Below, piece after piece: positions 1 through 8,929 of a DNA stretch of 64,000 nt. Within the stretch, counting starts at the first letter, position 1. Every line of letters starts with the position of its first letter. Below the pieces are notes generated by a model, which did no database searches, was not told the origin of the DNA, and worked only from the letters and a program-made list of their open reading frames with translations. The stretch comes from Rhodospirillaceae bacterium UBA6219. Lineage in GTDB: Bacteria; Pseudomonadota; Alphaproteobacteria; Rhodospirillales; Magnetospirillaceae. The translations under genes were made by a program, and so were the position numbers. Location: assembly GCA_002435715.1 (NCBI GenBank), contig DISD01000050.1, positions 27,855 to 91,854 of the forward strand, written 5' to 3'.

Positions 1-107
1 TAGTCGGACCAGTTGTAGACGTTCAGGACCTTGTCTTCGGCGTGGGCGCCGAAAGCGGCCAGACCAACCACCGCGAAGGCGGCAAGACGAGACAGACGAG
101 TGACCAT
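1..107 (-). CDS. Polyamine-type ABC transporter substrate-binding protein, N-terminus only
   Basis: The reverse strand from an ATG at 107 reads a typical Sec signal peptide (MVTRLSRLAAFAVVGLAAFG, cleavage likely after AHA) followed by EDKVLNVYNWSD before the window ends. The stretch VLNVYNWSDY is characteristic of the PotD/PotF family, periplasmic proteins that bind spermidine or putrescine and deliver them to a PotABC/PotFGHI importer. Only about 35 residues are visible, so the ligand cannot be told, and related binding proteins for other organic cations start in a similar way. The gene is divergent from the coiled-coil protein at 328, so the roughly 220 bases between them must hold both promoters. 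Confidence 0.7.
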   Translation of the reverse strand, partial: MVTRLSRLAAFAVVGLAAFGAHAEDKVLNVYNWSD

Positions 108-327
108 TGGTATCCCCCGTGGATATCATTGAATGGCGGATATTCAGATCAGTGGGGCAACGAGTCAACAGGCCATGCCGCGCTGCGATGAAATCTTCGC
201 CAACCGATGCAGGTCTGCCACTCGTTTCGACATCGCAACATAGTAACAGGTGTTGCAAAGACCGCCCCGATGAACCACAGTACGGCCAGGAATTCCTTTG
301 CGCTTTGCGCTTGGCCCGGCGGGTTTT

Positions 328-936
328 ATGAGCTTTTCCACCGTTCTCATCATCTCTTTGGCGGCCGGGGTCATCTTGATCATCGGCGGCGGCCTGATGA
401 TGTACATGGCCAACCTGGTCAAGTCGGCCTACGAGATCAAGGTCCAGATCAATTCCGAGGTCGAGGATCGCCTGAACAAGATGGGCGACGAATTGGACAA
501 GAAGTCCAAATGGATCAAGCGCGACCTGTTGGAGGAGATCGAGAAGATCAAATCCAACATGAACACCGAAGCCCAGACCAAGGTGGCCGAACTGACCCAG
601 CCCTTCACCGCCCGTATGGACGCGCTGGAAGCGGCGCTGAAGGCCGAGCGGGCCGATTGGGTCAAGGCGGTGGATTCCGACCGCGCCGCCATCACCAATA
701 TCGACAACCGGTTGAAATCCCTGGGCAAACCGGGACCGGCGGCGCGTAAAAGCGACGACAAGGATGCCAGCCCGACGGCGGCGCCCGGCGATGTCGCCCA
801 TAGCGGGACCGCCCATAACGGGACCGGCGACGCCACCAAGCCGGCCGCCGCCCCGGCCCAGGCCGCCAAGCCGAACAGCCCGCCGCAAGGCTCGGGTGCC
901 GCTGCCTGGTTGCCGGAACTGGGCAACGAACGCTGA
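328..936 (+). CDS. Membrane-anchored coiled-coil protein, function unknown
   Basis: A protein of 202 residues. I start it at the ATG at 328 (MSFSTVLIIS) because an N-terminal membrane anchor begins directly there; an alternative start at 298 only adds ten residues of non-conserved character. Residues 1-30 form one transmembrane helix with a Gly-rich end. Residues 35-135 are highly charged and heptad-like (Lys/Glu/Asp with regular Leu, Ile and Ala), consistent with a cytoplasmic coiled coil. Residues 140-190 are Ala/Pro-rich and disordered. I do not recognise the family. Its stop codon (934-936) directly abuts the stop codon of the small convergent gene on the other strand (937-939). Confidence 0.65.
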   Translation: MSFSTVLIISLAAGVILIIGGGLMMYMANLVKSAYEIKVQINSEVEDRLNKMGDELDKKSKWIKRDLLEEIEKIKSNMNTEAQTKVAELTQPFTARMDALEAALKAERADWVKAVDSDRAAITNIDNRLKSLGKPGPAARKSDDKDASPTAAPGDVAHSGTAHNGTGDATKPAAAPAQAAKPNSPPQGSGAAAWLPELGNER

Positions 937-1131
937 TCAATCCCGATCCGCGTCACCTTCGTCATTGCGGTCGTCGGGGGCCTTCGGGCGTTTGGGCGGC
1001 CGGTTCTTGTCTTCGTTGGAAAAGCGGAAACGACCGGCCAGCACACAGCCCTTCATGCCGGGATCGCAGGGGCGCCCGGCCACACGGGTACAGATTTCGT
1101 TGACCTCGTGCACGCAGCCCCAACCACCCAT
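937..1131 (-). CDS. Small Cys-containing conserved-looking protein
   Basis: A 64-residue protein, started at the ATG at 1131; a GTG one codon upstream at 1134 is also possible. AGGG lies a few bases upstream of the pair. The N-terminal half has four cysteines in CVHEVNEIC, CDPGMKGC-type spacing (MGGWGCVHEVNEICTRVAG, then RPCDPGMKGC), followed by a basic and acidic, probably disordered tail (NRPPKRPKAP...). The paired cysteines suggest metal binding or disulfides, but no family is recognised. Cys-rich content restricted to one frame, a plausible ribosome site and a position exactly filling the gap between neighbours support a real gene. Confidence 0.5.
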   Translation of the reverse strand: MGGWGCVHEVNEICTRVAGRPCDPGMKGCVLAGRFRFSNEDKNRPPKRPKAPDDRNDEGDADRD

Positions 1132-1254
1132 CACAGCATCCCTTTTGCTTTCGCCCGGACGACCATATTAGCAAATCCCAAGGGCCATTTCCCAGCTTGC
1201 CGTCTGTTGCCCTTGGTCGCACCATAAGCAAAACAGCCAGTCCAAGGGGAAAGC

Positions 1255-3165
1255 ATGGCCGTCACCCGCCTCTTGCACCCGGCGCGATCGCCGGCGCTCG
1301 CGCCACAAGAATGGCTGGTGGCCAATGGTTTGGGCGGCTACGCCTGCGGCACCCTGTCCGGCCCGCCCATCCGTCGTTACCACGGCTGGCTGATCGCCGC
1401 CCTGCCCCCGCCTGCGGGCCGGACCATCCTGGTCAGCCGCCTGGAACAGGTCGTCACCTTGACCGATGGCAGCCATTTCGACCTCGATGACAGTGATTTG
1501 GTGGAGTTCCGTCTGGACATGGGCCTGCCGGTCTGGCGTTTTCGCCACGGCACCACCGAGATCGAACGGCATCTGGTGATGGAACACGGACGCAACGTCA
1601 CCCATCTGCGTTGGCGGGTTGTGGCCGGAGCGGTCCGCCAGCTGGCGCTACGCCCGTGGATGCAGCCCCGCCCCCACGGCATGCCGGTGGACGGCGCCAC
1701 AGCGGATGGCGTTGCCGAGATGGTTGAACACGGTTTGTCGGTGCGAAGCCCGGCTTTCCCCCCTGTTACCCTGTCCGCCCCGGGGGCCGTGGCGGTATTG
1801 GACCGTCGGGACACCAGCCAGTATTACGCCAATGAAGACGAAGGCGGCGACCCGCCGCGCGGGCCGCTTTTTTCCCCCGGCACCCTCTGCTTACAGGGAC
1901 AAAGCGGTCTGGAACTGACCATCGCCACCGACCTTCCGGCCCCCGGCGACCCCTGGCAAGCGGAGACGGCGCGGCGCCAGGCCTTGCTGGATGCCGCGCC
2001 GCCCGCCTTGCGCCAGGGCATGGCGGCCGAATTGGTGCTGGCCGCCGACAGCTTCGTCATCCAGCCCCGCCACCGCACCAGCGATCCGACGGCACGCTCG
2101 ATCATCGCCGGCTATCACTGGTTCGCCGATTGGGGCCGTGACACCATGATCGCCCTGGAAGGGCTGACCCTGTTGACCGGACGCGGCGATGACGCCCAGG
2201 CCATCCTGGCCGGGTTCGCCGCCCATATGCGCGACGGGCTGATCCCCAACATGTTCCCCGACGGCGCCACCGACGGGCTTTACAACACCGCCGACGCCTC
2301 GTTGTGGTTCTTCCACGCCGTCGACCGGGTGGTGGCGAACAGTGGCGACCGGGACTTCCTGCGCCGCCTGATGCCGGTCTTGGAAACCATGATGGCGGCC
2401 CATCGCAACGGCACCCGTTTCGGTATCGGCATGGACCCGGCCGACGGCCTGATGCGCCAGGGCGAGGACGGCCTGCAACTGACCTGGATGGACGCCAAGG
2501 TCGAAGACTGGGTGGTCACGCCGCGTCGTGGCAAAGCGGTGGAGATCAACGCCCTTTGGTACAACGCGCTTTGTTGCATGGCCCATTGGCGCGAAGTTCT
2601 GGGCCAGGACGGCCAAGATTTGCGCACTCTGGCGGATCGGGTGAAACAATCCTTCAACCGGCGCTTCTGGTCCGACGATTTGGGATATCTGCGCGACGTG
2701 GTCGACGGCCCCGACGGCGACGACGACACCTTGCGGCCCAACCAGTTGCTCGCCCTTTCCCTGCCCCATGCGGTTGCGGACCGCCCCCATTGGACGCGGA
2801 TGATGCCGGTGGTCCGCGCGACCTTGCTGACGCCTTATGGCCTGCGCTCGTTGCCCGCCGACCATCCCGATTACCACCCCCGCTTCGAAGGTGACCGCTG
2901 GGGCCGTGACGGCGCCTATCACCAGGGCACGGTCTGGGCGTGGCTGATCGGCCCCTTCTGCCAGGCATGGCTGAAGGCATTTCCCACCGATCACCACCGG
3001 ATCAAAGCCGACTTGGCCGCCTTCGAACCGCATCTCGATCAATTCGGCATAGGGACTATCGCTGAAGTATTCGACGGCGCCCCCCCCCATCGACCGCGCG
3101 GTTGTGTCTCGCAGGCGTGGAGTGTGGCGGAGTGGCTGAGAGCCCGTGCGCTTTGCGTCACTTAG
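1255..3165 (+). CDS. Glycogen debranching enzyme (amylo-alpha-1,6-glucosidase type)
   Basis: A 636-residue protein, in the usual size range for the bacterial/archaeal glycogen-debranching family. The N-terminal domain (residues 10-280) has the family opening EWLVANGLGGYACGT and RRYHGWLIA; the C-terminal alpha/alpha-toroid (about 285-630) carries the hallmark WFADWGRDTMIAL, then NTADASLWFF, and WMDAKVEDWVVTPR. These belong to the catalytic cleft that removes alpha-1,6-linked glucose from limit dextrins. The start is the ATG at 1255, six bases after AGGGGA. No signal peptide is present, so it acts in the cytoplasm. It stands alone here: no glgA, glgB, glgP or glgX gene is adjacent. Confidence 0.9.
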   Translation: MAVTRLLHPARSPALAPQEWLVANGLGGYACGTLSGPPIRRYHGWLIAALPPPAGRTILVSRLEQVVTLTDGSHFDLDDSDLVEFRLDMGLPVWRFRHGTTEIERHLVMEHGRNVTHLRWRVVAGAVRQLALRPWMQPRPHGMPVDGATADGVAEMVEHGLSVRSPAFPPVTLSAPGAVAVLDRRDTSQYYANEDEGGDPPRGPLFSPGTLCLQGQSGLELTIATDLPAPGDPWQAETARRQALLDAAPPALRQGMAAELVLAADSFVIQPRHRTSDPTARSIIAGYHWFADWGRDTMIALEGLTLLTGRGDDAQAILAGFAAHMRDGLIPNMFPDGATDGLYNTADASLWFFHAVDRVVANSGDRDFLRRLMPVLETMMAAHRNGTRFGIGMDPADGLMRQGEDGLQLTWMDAKVEDWVVTPRRGKAVEINALWYNALCCMAHWREVLGQDGQDLRTLADRVKQSFNRRFWSDDLGYLRDVVDGPDGDDDTLRPNQLLALSLPHAVADRPHWTRMMPVVRATLLTPYGLRSLPADHPDYHPRFEGDRWGRDGAYHQGTVWAWLIGPFCQAWLKAFPTDHHRIKADLAAFEPHLDQFGIGTIAEVFDGAPPHRPRGCVSQAWSVAEWLRARALCVT

Positions 3166-3395
3166 GTATTAAATTAGACACTATCGAAGTATGAGGTGTG
3201 CGCTGCGGCGTATTCACCGCAACCCAAGGACGACATTTCCTGGAAAGACCCTAGAAATCATGTTCCACCTTCTGTCGTAGTTTATTCGTTCTGTGTAACG
3301 ATTGACCTGTGCTTTGCCGTTTGTTTAAGGTGTGAATAAGCACCAAAGGACAAAAGTCCACGGGGTATAAAAAAAACGTCACATGGGAGACGGGG

Positions 3396-4814
3396 ATGAA
3401 CGTGCATGTGGGCGAAGTGCGTCCCGAAGACGACAAGGCGGATCATTTCGCCTCGGAAGTCCTCGAAAAAATTGAAAATCTCAGCCTGGAAGTGGCCGAC
3501 ATCGCCGGCACCATCGACGGCTTGGCCAAATTCGTCAAACATCAGGAAGATTTGTTCGGGCAGTTGAAGTCCATCGCCCACACCATGGCTGACGCCATCC
3601 GCCGCATCGACAGCGCCGGACGCGAAACCCGCGACGTCACCACCGAGGCCGGGCGCCAATCGGGCGAATCGCTCAACACCATCGGGGCCGCTTTGGGCGA
3701 CATCAACCGGCTGGTGGGATCGGTCCAGGGGATCGAGGAACGACTGGAAGAACTGGAAGGCGCCCTGGGCGAGGTGTCGACCATGTCGCGCGATATCCAG
3801 AAAATCGCCCGCCAAACCAATCTTTTGGCACTCAACGCCACCATCGAGGCGGCCCGCGCCGGTGAAGCCGGCAAAGGCTTCGCCGTGGTCGCCACCGAGG
3901 TCAAGACCCTGGCCCGGCAAACCGCCGACGTCACCGACGGCATCGACCAGACGGTGGGCAAGTTGTCGGGTTCGGTCACCGATTTGATCGTCACCTCCAC
4001 CGACACCTTGCGCATGGCCGATTCGGTCAATTCCGGGGTCGGCGTCATCAACGAAGCGGTGGCGGTGTTCGGTCGCGCCATCGACACGGTGGAATCGCGC
4101 GTCAGCGACATCTCGCAAGCGGCCTCCACCTCGTTGGAACAATGTTCGGACGTCATCGGCGAAATCGACAAGTTTTTCGAAGGCATCTCGATGACCAGTG
4201 AAAGCTTGCGTCGCGCCGACGAACGCATCACCTCGCTGCTGTCCCATTCCGAGGATTTGATCGGCTATATCGCCGATTCCGGCTTCCGCACCGGCGACAC
4301 CCCGTTCATTACCCTGGTGCAGCAATTGGCGGCCAAGGTGTCGCAAGCCTTCGACCAGGCGGTGGATGCCGGCCAGATCGGCATCGGCGAATTGTTCGAC
4401 GAAAACTACAAGGAAATCCCCGGGTCGAACCCGATCCAGCACATGACCAAGTTCGTCGCCCTGACCGACCGGGTGTTGCCGGCGATCCAAGAACCGGTTT
4501 TGGATTTCGATCCCCGCGTCGCCTTTTGCGCCACCGTCGACCGAAATGGCTTTTTGCCCACCCACAACAACAAGTTTTCGCAAAAGCCCACCACCGATCC
4601 GGTGTGGAACAACGCCAATTGCCGCAACCGGCGCATCTTCAACGACCGCACCGGCCTGCGGGCCGGGCGCAATGAAGACACCTTCCTGCTGCAGACCTAT
4701 CGGCGCGACATGGGCGGCGGCAAATACGTGATGATGAAGGACGTCTCGGCCCCGGTGCGGGTCAAGGGGCGCCATTGGGGGGGCATCCGCATCGGCTACC
4801 GGATCACCACCTGA
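3396..4814 (+). CDS. Soluble methyl-accepting chemotaxis protein with C-terminal sensory-type domain
   Basis: A 472-residue cytoplasmic chemoreceptor: no transmembrane segment or signal peptide is visible. Residues 20-300 are the coiled-coil signalling domain, with the highly conserved hairpin tip ARQTNLLALNATIEAARAGE (about residues 137-165) that binds CheA and CheW. Residues 305-472 are a separate globular domain almost identical in pattern to the C-terminus of the next receptor gene (VLDFDPRV, FC..VDRNG.LP.HN, CRNRRIF, MGGG.YVMMKD.SAP.RV). The end of that domain (a GG..YVMMKD loop followed by GRHWGGIRIGYR) resembles a Cache/PDC-type sensor half, which is inference. The start follows GGGAGACGGGG. 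A possible weak promoter is TTGACC at 3302 with TTAAGG 17 bases later. A terminator follows at 4836. Confidence 0.88.
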   Translation: MNVHVGEVRPEDDKADHFASEVLEKIENLSLEVADIAGTIDGLAKFVKHQEDLFGQLKSIAHTMADAIRRIDSAGRETRDVTTEAGRQSGESLNTIGAALGDINRLVGSVQGIEERLEELEGALGEVSTMSRDIQKIARQTNLLALNATIEAARAGEAGKGFAVVATEVKTLARQTADVTDGIDQTVGKLSGSVTDLIVTSTDTLRMADSVNSGVGVINEAVAVFGRAIDTVESRVSDISQAASTSLEQCSDVIGEIDKFFEGISMTSESLRRADERITSLLSHSEDLIGYIADSGFRTGDTPFITLVQQLAAKVSQAFDQAVDAGQIGIGELFDENYKEIPGSNPIQHMTKFVALTDRVLPAIQEPVLDFDPRVAFCATVDRNGFLPTHNNKFSQKPTTDPVWNNANCRNRRIFNDRTGLRAGRNEDTFLLQTYRRDMGGGKYVMMKDVSAPVRVKGRHWGGIRIGYRITT

Positions 4815-4835
4815 TCCCCATCCCCCTGTTTTCCC

Positions 4836-4868
4836 AGGCGCGCGGCCATGGTCGCGCGCCTTTTTTTA
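4836..4868 (+). terminator. Rho-independent terminator after the soluble chemoreceptor
   Basis: AGGCGCGCG pairs with CGCGCGCCT around the loop GCCATGGT, followed by seven to eight T residues (4861-4867). It lies 21 bases after the stop codon of the receptor gene, so the two neighbouring chemoreceptor genes are transcribed separately. Confidence 0.85.
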
Positions 4869-5093
4869 TTTGTGCGTACAATCCGCAACAATAAGATTAC
4901 AAATAGTAACAATGATCACACTTGTGCAATATTCTATACTTAATACCCAATGACCACATTAATAGTGATGTTGACCAAAGTCTGACCAAGCTGCCTTACT
5001 TTCGGCAAAAGGATGGGACACCCCACACATCCATAACAGGCGCCAGACATACAAGTGCGATTACTGCCTTGCTGGCGTAAGCCGGGAGGCAGA

Positions 5094-7649
5094 ATGAACA
5101 AGAACTTGCAGTTGCGCCACACCATCCCGGTGGCGCTGGTGGCGTCGTCCATGGTCACCGCCTTGTGCCTGGGCCTTTTCGCCTATGTCACCGCCGCCGA
5201 CCGCCTGCATGGCGCCGCCGAACAGCGTTTGGCCGCTTTGGCCCAGACCCGCGCCGAAGCCGTCGATTCCTTGCTGGCCGGCTGGGTCGGCGATTTGGAA
5301 CTGACCGCCAATTCCCGTTCGCTGCGTGACGCGGTGATCGCGCTGGGCAATGGTTGGCGGGTGGAAGCCGGCAATGGCGACATCAGCCAGAGCTTGCGCA
5401 AACGCTATGTCACCGACAACCCGCACGGCCCCGACGCGGCTTACAAGCTGGAAAAACCGTCCAGCGACACGCTGTACGACATGGCCCACCACCGCATCCA
5501 GGCCTGGCTGGACGATCTGCGCCAGCGACGCAACCTGGCCGACATCCTGGTGGTTTCGCCCAAGGGCGAAGTGATCTATTCGGTGACCAAGGGGGAAGAT
5601 TTCGCCCGCCCCCTGCCCGCCGGACCGCTGGCCCAAATCATCGCCACCAACAAGACCGGCGCCACCGACTTTTACGATGGCGCCGATGGCCGCGCCGCCT
5701 TCCTCAGCACGCCGATCAAATTGTCACCGGACAATGCCTTGGTGTTGGCGCATCTGGTGTTCCGCCTGCGTGCCGATTCCCTGGATTCCCTGGTGGCCAA
5801 TCCCAACGGCCTGGGACAAACCGGCGACGCCGCCGTTCTGGGGGCTGACGGCCAATACCGCAGCCAATTGCGTCTGGCCAACGCGTCCCATGTCCAGGCG
5901 ATACGGGCGCAATCGCCGGCCGGTGGTGCCTGGAACCTGGGCTGGAACGTCCAGGTGGTGGCCGACGAGGATGAAATCCTCGCCCCCGTCCACGCCATGC
6001 GCACCCGGATGATCCTGGCCGGATTGGGCATCCTGACCCTGGTCAGCGCCTTGGGCATCTGGTTCGCCAAGGGCATCACCCGTCCGCTGGCGGCGTTGTG
6101 CCAGGCCATGCAGCATTTGGCGCGGGGCGAGCGCGACCTGGACATCCCCGCCACCCATCGCGGCGACGAGATCGGCGCCATGGCCAAGGCGCTGGCGGTG
6201 TTCCGCGAAGCCCTGGCCCAGGCCGACCAATTGCGCCGCGAACAAGATCGCCAGAACCAATTGCGGGAATTGCGCAGCCGCGACATGGACAAGGCCATGC
6301 GCGATTTCGAAACCCAGATCGGCGCCATCGCCCAAGGCCTGACCAGCGCCGCCGAACGGCTGCAAGACGACGCGCGGGCCATGTCCGCCGACGCCGAGCA
6401 AACCGGCAACCACGCCCACCAAGGTGACCAGCAGGCCGGCCGCACCGCCGAAAGCGTCGGCACGGTGGCCACCGCCGCCACCCAATTGGCCGCGTCCATC
6501 GGCGAGATCGACCGCCGCATGCGGGCCACCAGCCAAGTCACCGCCACCGCCGTCAGCCATGCGGCGCAAGCCGGCGACGCCATGCACAAGGTGGTGGACA
6601 ATTCGCGGCAGATCGAAACCGTGCTGCGCAGCATTTCGCTGATCGCCGGCCAGACCAATTTGCTGGCGCTGAACGCCACCATCGAGGCGGCCCGCGCCGG
6701 TGAAGCCGGCAAAGGCTTTGCCGTGGTCGCCGGCGAAGTCAAGAACCTGGCCAACCAGACCGCCCAAGCCACCGAGGAAATCGCCGGGCAGATTGCCGCC
6801 ATGCGTGACGTCACCGACAGCGCCGCGCGGGCCATGGACGACATCATCAAGGTGGTGGGCGACATCGGCCAGATGGCGGCCGAGATGACCCACGCCATCG
6901 AGGAACAGGACAACGCCACCCGCGACATCGCCCAAGGGGCGGAACAGGCCTCTTCGGCCACCCGCACGGTCACCGAGCTGATCGGATCGGTGGGTGCCGC
7001 CAGCCTGTCCACCCAGGGCACGGCGCGCTCGGTGCTGGATCAATCGCGCGACCTGGCCCAACAGGCCCAGGCCCTGCGCGGCGAGATCGAATCCTTCCTG
7101 ACCCACGTTGCCGGCACCGGTTTGCGCTCGGAAGACGAACCCTTCATCGACAAGGCCCAAGATGTCGCCGCCCGCATCCAGGCAGCGTTGGAACAGGCCC
7201 TGGCGCAAGGATCGATCAGCGAGCAAGCGTTGTTCGACCAGGATTACCAGCCGGTGGCCGGCACCGATCCGCTTCAACACGTCACCAAATCCACCCAGGA
7301 ATTGGAAAAAGTGCTGCCCGAGCTGATCGACCCGGTGCTGGATTTCGACCCACGGGTGGTGTTCTGCGTCGCTGTTGACCGCAACGGCTATCTGCCGGTC
7401 CACAACCCGCAATTCAGCCAGCCGCAAGGCCGTGATCCCGATTGGAACAACGCCCATTGCCGCAACCGTCGTATCTTTGACGATTCCACCGGCCTGGACG
7501 CGGCGCGCAGCACCGAACCCTTCCTGCTGCAATCCTATCGCCGCAACATGGGCGGCGGCCAATACGTGATGATGAAGGATTCCTCGGCCCCCATCCGGGT
7601 GCGCGGCAAACATTGGGGGGCTTTGCGCGTCGGCTATCGCCTGGAATAG
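5094..7649 (+). CDS. Transmembrane methyl-accepting chemotaxis protein with periplasmic Cache-like region and C-terminal domain
   Basis: I start this 851-residue receptor at the ATG at 5094, preceded by GGGAGG; the frame opens at 5055 but without a ribosome site. TM1 is about residues 9-29, and an extracellular region of some 270 residues of dCache type follows (DILVVSPKGEVIYSV is typical). TM2 is about 304-325, then HAMP (about 326-378), then the signalling coiled coil with the tip GQTNLLALNATIEAARAGE near 520, then a roughly 170-residue C-terminal domain (about 680-851) shared with the upstream soluble receptor. It should sense a small periplasmic ligand and control CheA; the ligand cannot be read from sequence. 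The 280-base upstream region is AT-rich, with TTGACC near 4971 as a possible -35 element. Confidence 0.9.
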   Translation: MNKNLQLRHTIPVALVASSMVTALCLGLFAYVTAADRLHGAAEQRLAALAQTRAEAVDSLLAGWVGDLELTANSRSLRDAVIALGNGWRVEAGNGDISQSLRKRYVTDNPHGPDAAYKLEKPSSDTLYDMAHHRIQAWLDDLRQRRNLADILVVSPKGEVIYSVTKGEDFARPLPAGPLAQIIATNKTGATDFYDGADGRAAFLSTPIKLSPDNALVLAHLVFRLRADSLDSLVANPNGLGQTGDAAVLGADGQYRSQLRLANASHVQAIRAQSPAGGAWNLGWNVQVVADEDEILAPVHAMRTRMILAGLGILTLVSALGIWFAKGITRPLAALCQAMQHLARGERDLDIPATHRGDEIGAMAKALAVFREALAQADQLRREQDRQNQLRELRSRDMDKAMRDFETQIGAIAQGLTSAAERLQDDARAMSADAEQTGNHAHQGDQQAGRTAESVGTVATAATQLAASIGEIDRRMRATSQVTATAVSHAAQAGDAMHKVVDNSRQIETVLRSISLIAGQTNLLALNATIEAARAGEAGKGFAVVAGEVKNLANQTAQATEEIAGQIAAMRDVTDSAARAMDDIIKVVGDIGQMAAEMTHAIEEQDNATRDIAQGAEQASSATRTVTELIGSVGAASLSTQGTARSVLDQSRDLAQQAQALRGEIESFLTHVAGTGLRSEDEPFIDKAQDVAARIQAALEQALAQGSISEQALFDQDYQPVAGTDPLQHVTKSTQELEKVLPELIDPVLDFDPRVVFCVAVDRNGYLPVHNPQFSQPQGRDPDWNNAHCRNRRIFDDSTGLDAARSTEPFLLQSYRRNMGGGQYVMMKDSSAPIRVRGKHWGALRVGYRLE

Positions 7650-7671
7650 GGAACACGGTTAAGATGGGCGC

Positions 7672-8196
7672 ATGATCATTCGCCCCTCGACATCGGCCGA
7701 CATCGCCCCCGCCCAGGCCATCTATGCCCATCACGTCCTGACCGGCACCGCCAGTTTCGAACTGGTGCCGCCCGATCTGGACGAGATGGCGCGCCGACGC
7801 GGCCTTTTGGTGGACAAGGGCCTGCCCTGGCTGGTGGCCACCGACGACGACGGCGCCGTGTTGGGATATGCCTATGCCGGTCCGTATCGCACCCGGCCGG
7901 CCTATGACTGGACCTTGGAAGATTCCATCTATATCCGCCCCGATTGCGTCGGCAAGGGGGTGGGCAAGGCGTTGCTGACCCGTCTGATCGCCGATTGCCA
8001 GGACTTGGGCTATCGCCAGATGATCGCGGTGATCGGCGATTCCGCCAATGCCGGGTCCATCGGGCTGCATCGCGCCTGTGGCTTTGCCGATGCCGGGGTG
8101 TTGAAGGCGGTGGGGTGGAAGTTCGGCCGCTGGATCGACAGCGTGCTGATGCAGCGCCCCTTGGGACCGGGCGAGGCCCAGCCGATCAAAGAGTGA
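7672..8196 (+). CDS. GNAT acetyltransferase, phosphinothricin acetyltransferase-like
   Basis: A 174-residue GCN5-related N-acetyltransferase. The order of motifs matches the Pat/YncA group: the N-terminal MIIRPSTSADIAPAQAIYAHHV, then YAYAGPYRTRPAYDWTLEDSIYI, and the acetyl-CoA pyrophosphate-binding loop CVGKGVGKALL (about residues 92-104), followed by SIGLHRACGF. Members acetylate phosphinothricin, methionine sulfoximine or small amines; the natural substrate here is not known. It begins 22 bases after the receptor gene stop, with only a weak ribosome site, and could be co-transcribed with it. A 7-bp hairpin (8204-8223) without a T-run lies just after the stop. Confidence 0.85.
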   Translation: MIIRPSTSADIAPAQAIYAHHVLTGTASFELVPPDLDEMARRRGLLVDKGLPWLVATDDDGAVLGYAYAGPYRTRPAYDWTLEDSIYIRPDCVGKGVGKALLTRLIADCQDLGYRQMIAVIGDSANAGSIGLHRACGFADAGVLKAVGWKFGRWIDSVLMQRPLGPGEAQPIKE

Positions 8197-8288
8197 AGGC
8201 CAGCCATGCGCACAGCCGCATGGTAATGGCGGCTCGCGGTTCCTAGACTCTGTGGGATGGTTCATGGCAAATCCTGAAGGAGGCCGCC

Positions 8289-8810
8289 ATGCGTTCACCC
8301 CTCTTCACCGCCGCCACGACCGCGCTGATGCTGGCCCTGGCCGCCCCGCTGGCCGCACAGGCCGCCGATTACACCCCGAAAGCCGACACCGCCCTGGTCG
8401 CCAAAGGCGGCTGGTGGGACGCCGACGTGAACGGCTATTCCGGCGCCCCCGCCTTGGGGGTGGAATTGTCCACCAACGACACCTGGACCGAAATGCCGGC
8501 TGGCGTGCTGCGTCACATGGTGTCGTGGAACCACGCCGACCATGACGGGCTGGAACTCAACACCGCTGAATGGAACATGCATTGGATGTTCGAAACCAAT
8601 TCGGGGGTATGGATGGGTTTGGGACCGGGTCTGGGCTATGTCTGGGCTGACGGCAAGAGTCTGGACGACGGCATCGCCGCCCAGTTCGGCGTTTCGGCCC
8701 ATTACATCCAAGGTCATGCCTTTTTCGGCGTCGAAAGCCGCTATCAGTGGACCGAAGCGGACAGCGCCGACAATTGGCTGACCATGGCCAAGGTCGGCTG
8801 GGCCTTCTAA
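8289..8810 (+). CDS. Small outer-membrane beta-barrel-like protein
   Basis: A 173-residue exported protein with a strong ribosome site (AAGGAGG, 8278-8284). Residues 1-25 are a Sec signal peptide ending AAQAA. The mature part alternates hydrophobic and polar residues with many Trp, Gly and Tyr (for example VWMGLGPGLGYVW and HAFFGVESRYQW) and ends in Phe (VGWAF), the usual C-terminal signature for BAM-dependent barrels. Size fits an eight-stranded barrel. It may belong with acyloxyacyl-hydrolase or OmpW-like small barrels, but no catalytic motif can be identified, so no function is assigned. Confidence 0.7.
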   Translation: MRSPLFTAATTALMLALAAPLAAQAADYTPKADTALVAKGGWWDADVNGYSGAPALGVELSTNDTWTEMPAGVLRHMVSWNHADHDGLELNTAEWNMHWMFETNSGVWMGLGPGLGYVWADGKSLDDGIAAQFGVSAHYIQGHAFFGVESRYQWTEADSADNWLTMAKVGWAF

Positions 8811-8824
8811 TACCCATGCATTCG

Positions 8825-8886
8825 TATCAACTATTTGATAGCGGAACAAGCTTAACCGAAGTCAATTCACCAAGTAATTTACTCGG
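8825..8886. promoter_or_regulatory. Two palindromes upstream of the hemerythrin gene
   Basis: TATCAA-ctat-TTGATA (8825-8840) is a perfect inverted repeat, and CCAAGTAATTTACTCGG (8870-8886) is an inverted repeat with seven of eight pairs. Both sit in the AT-rich 119-base gap before the hemerythrin gene, the second about 44 bases before its start codon, a reasonable place for operators. The first has the reverse orientation of an FNR/Dnr box (which would be TTGAT-N4-ATCAA), so it is not that. The regulator is unknown. Confidence 0.35.
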
Positions 8887-8929
8887 ATATTAAAGGGCAC
8901 ATCGTCATTCCCGTTACAAAGGACCGGAC

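Noticed and set aside
5724..7613. A 629-codon open frame on the minus strand over the transmembrane chemoreceptor
   Set aside because: The plus strand encodes a complete chemoreceptor with conserved tip; the antisense frame has no features.
8825..8840. FNR/Dnr binding box before the hemerythrin gene
   Set aside because: The repeat is ATCAA-N4-TTGAT, the reverse of the TTGAT-N4-ATCAA consensus.
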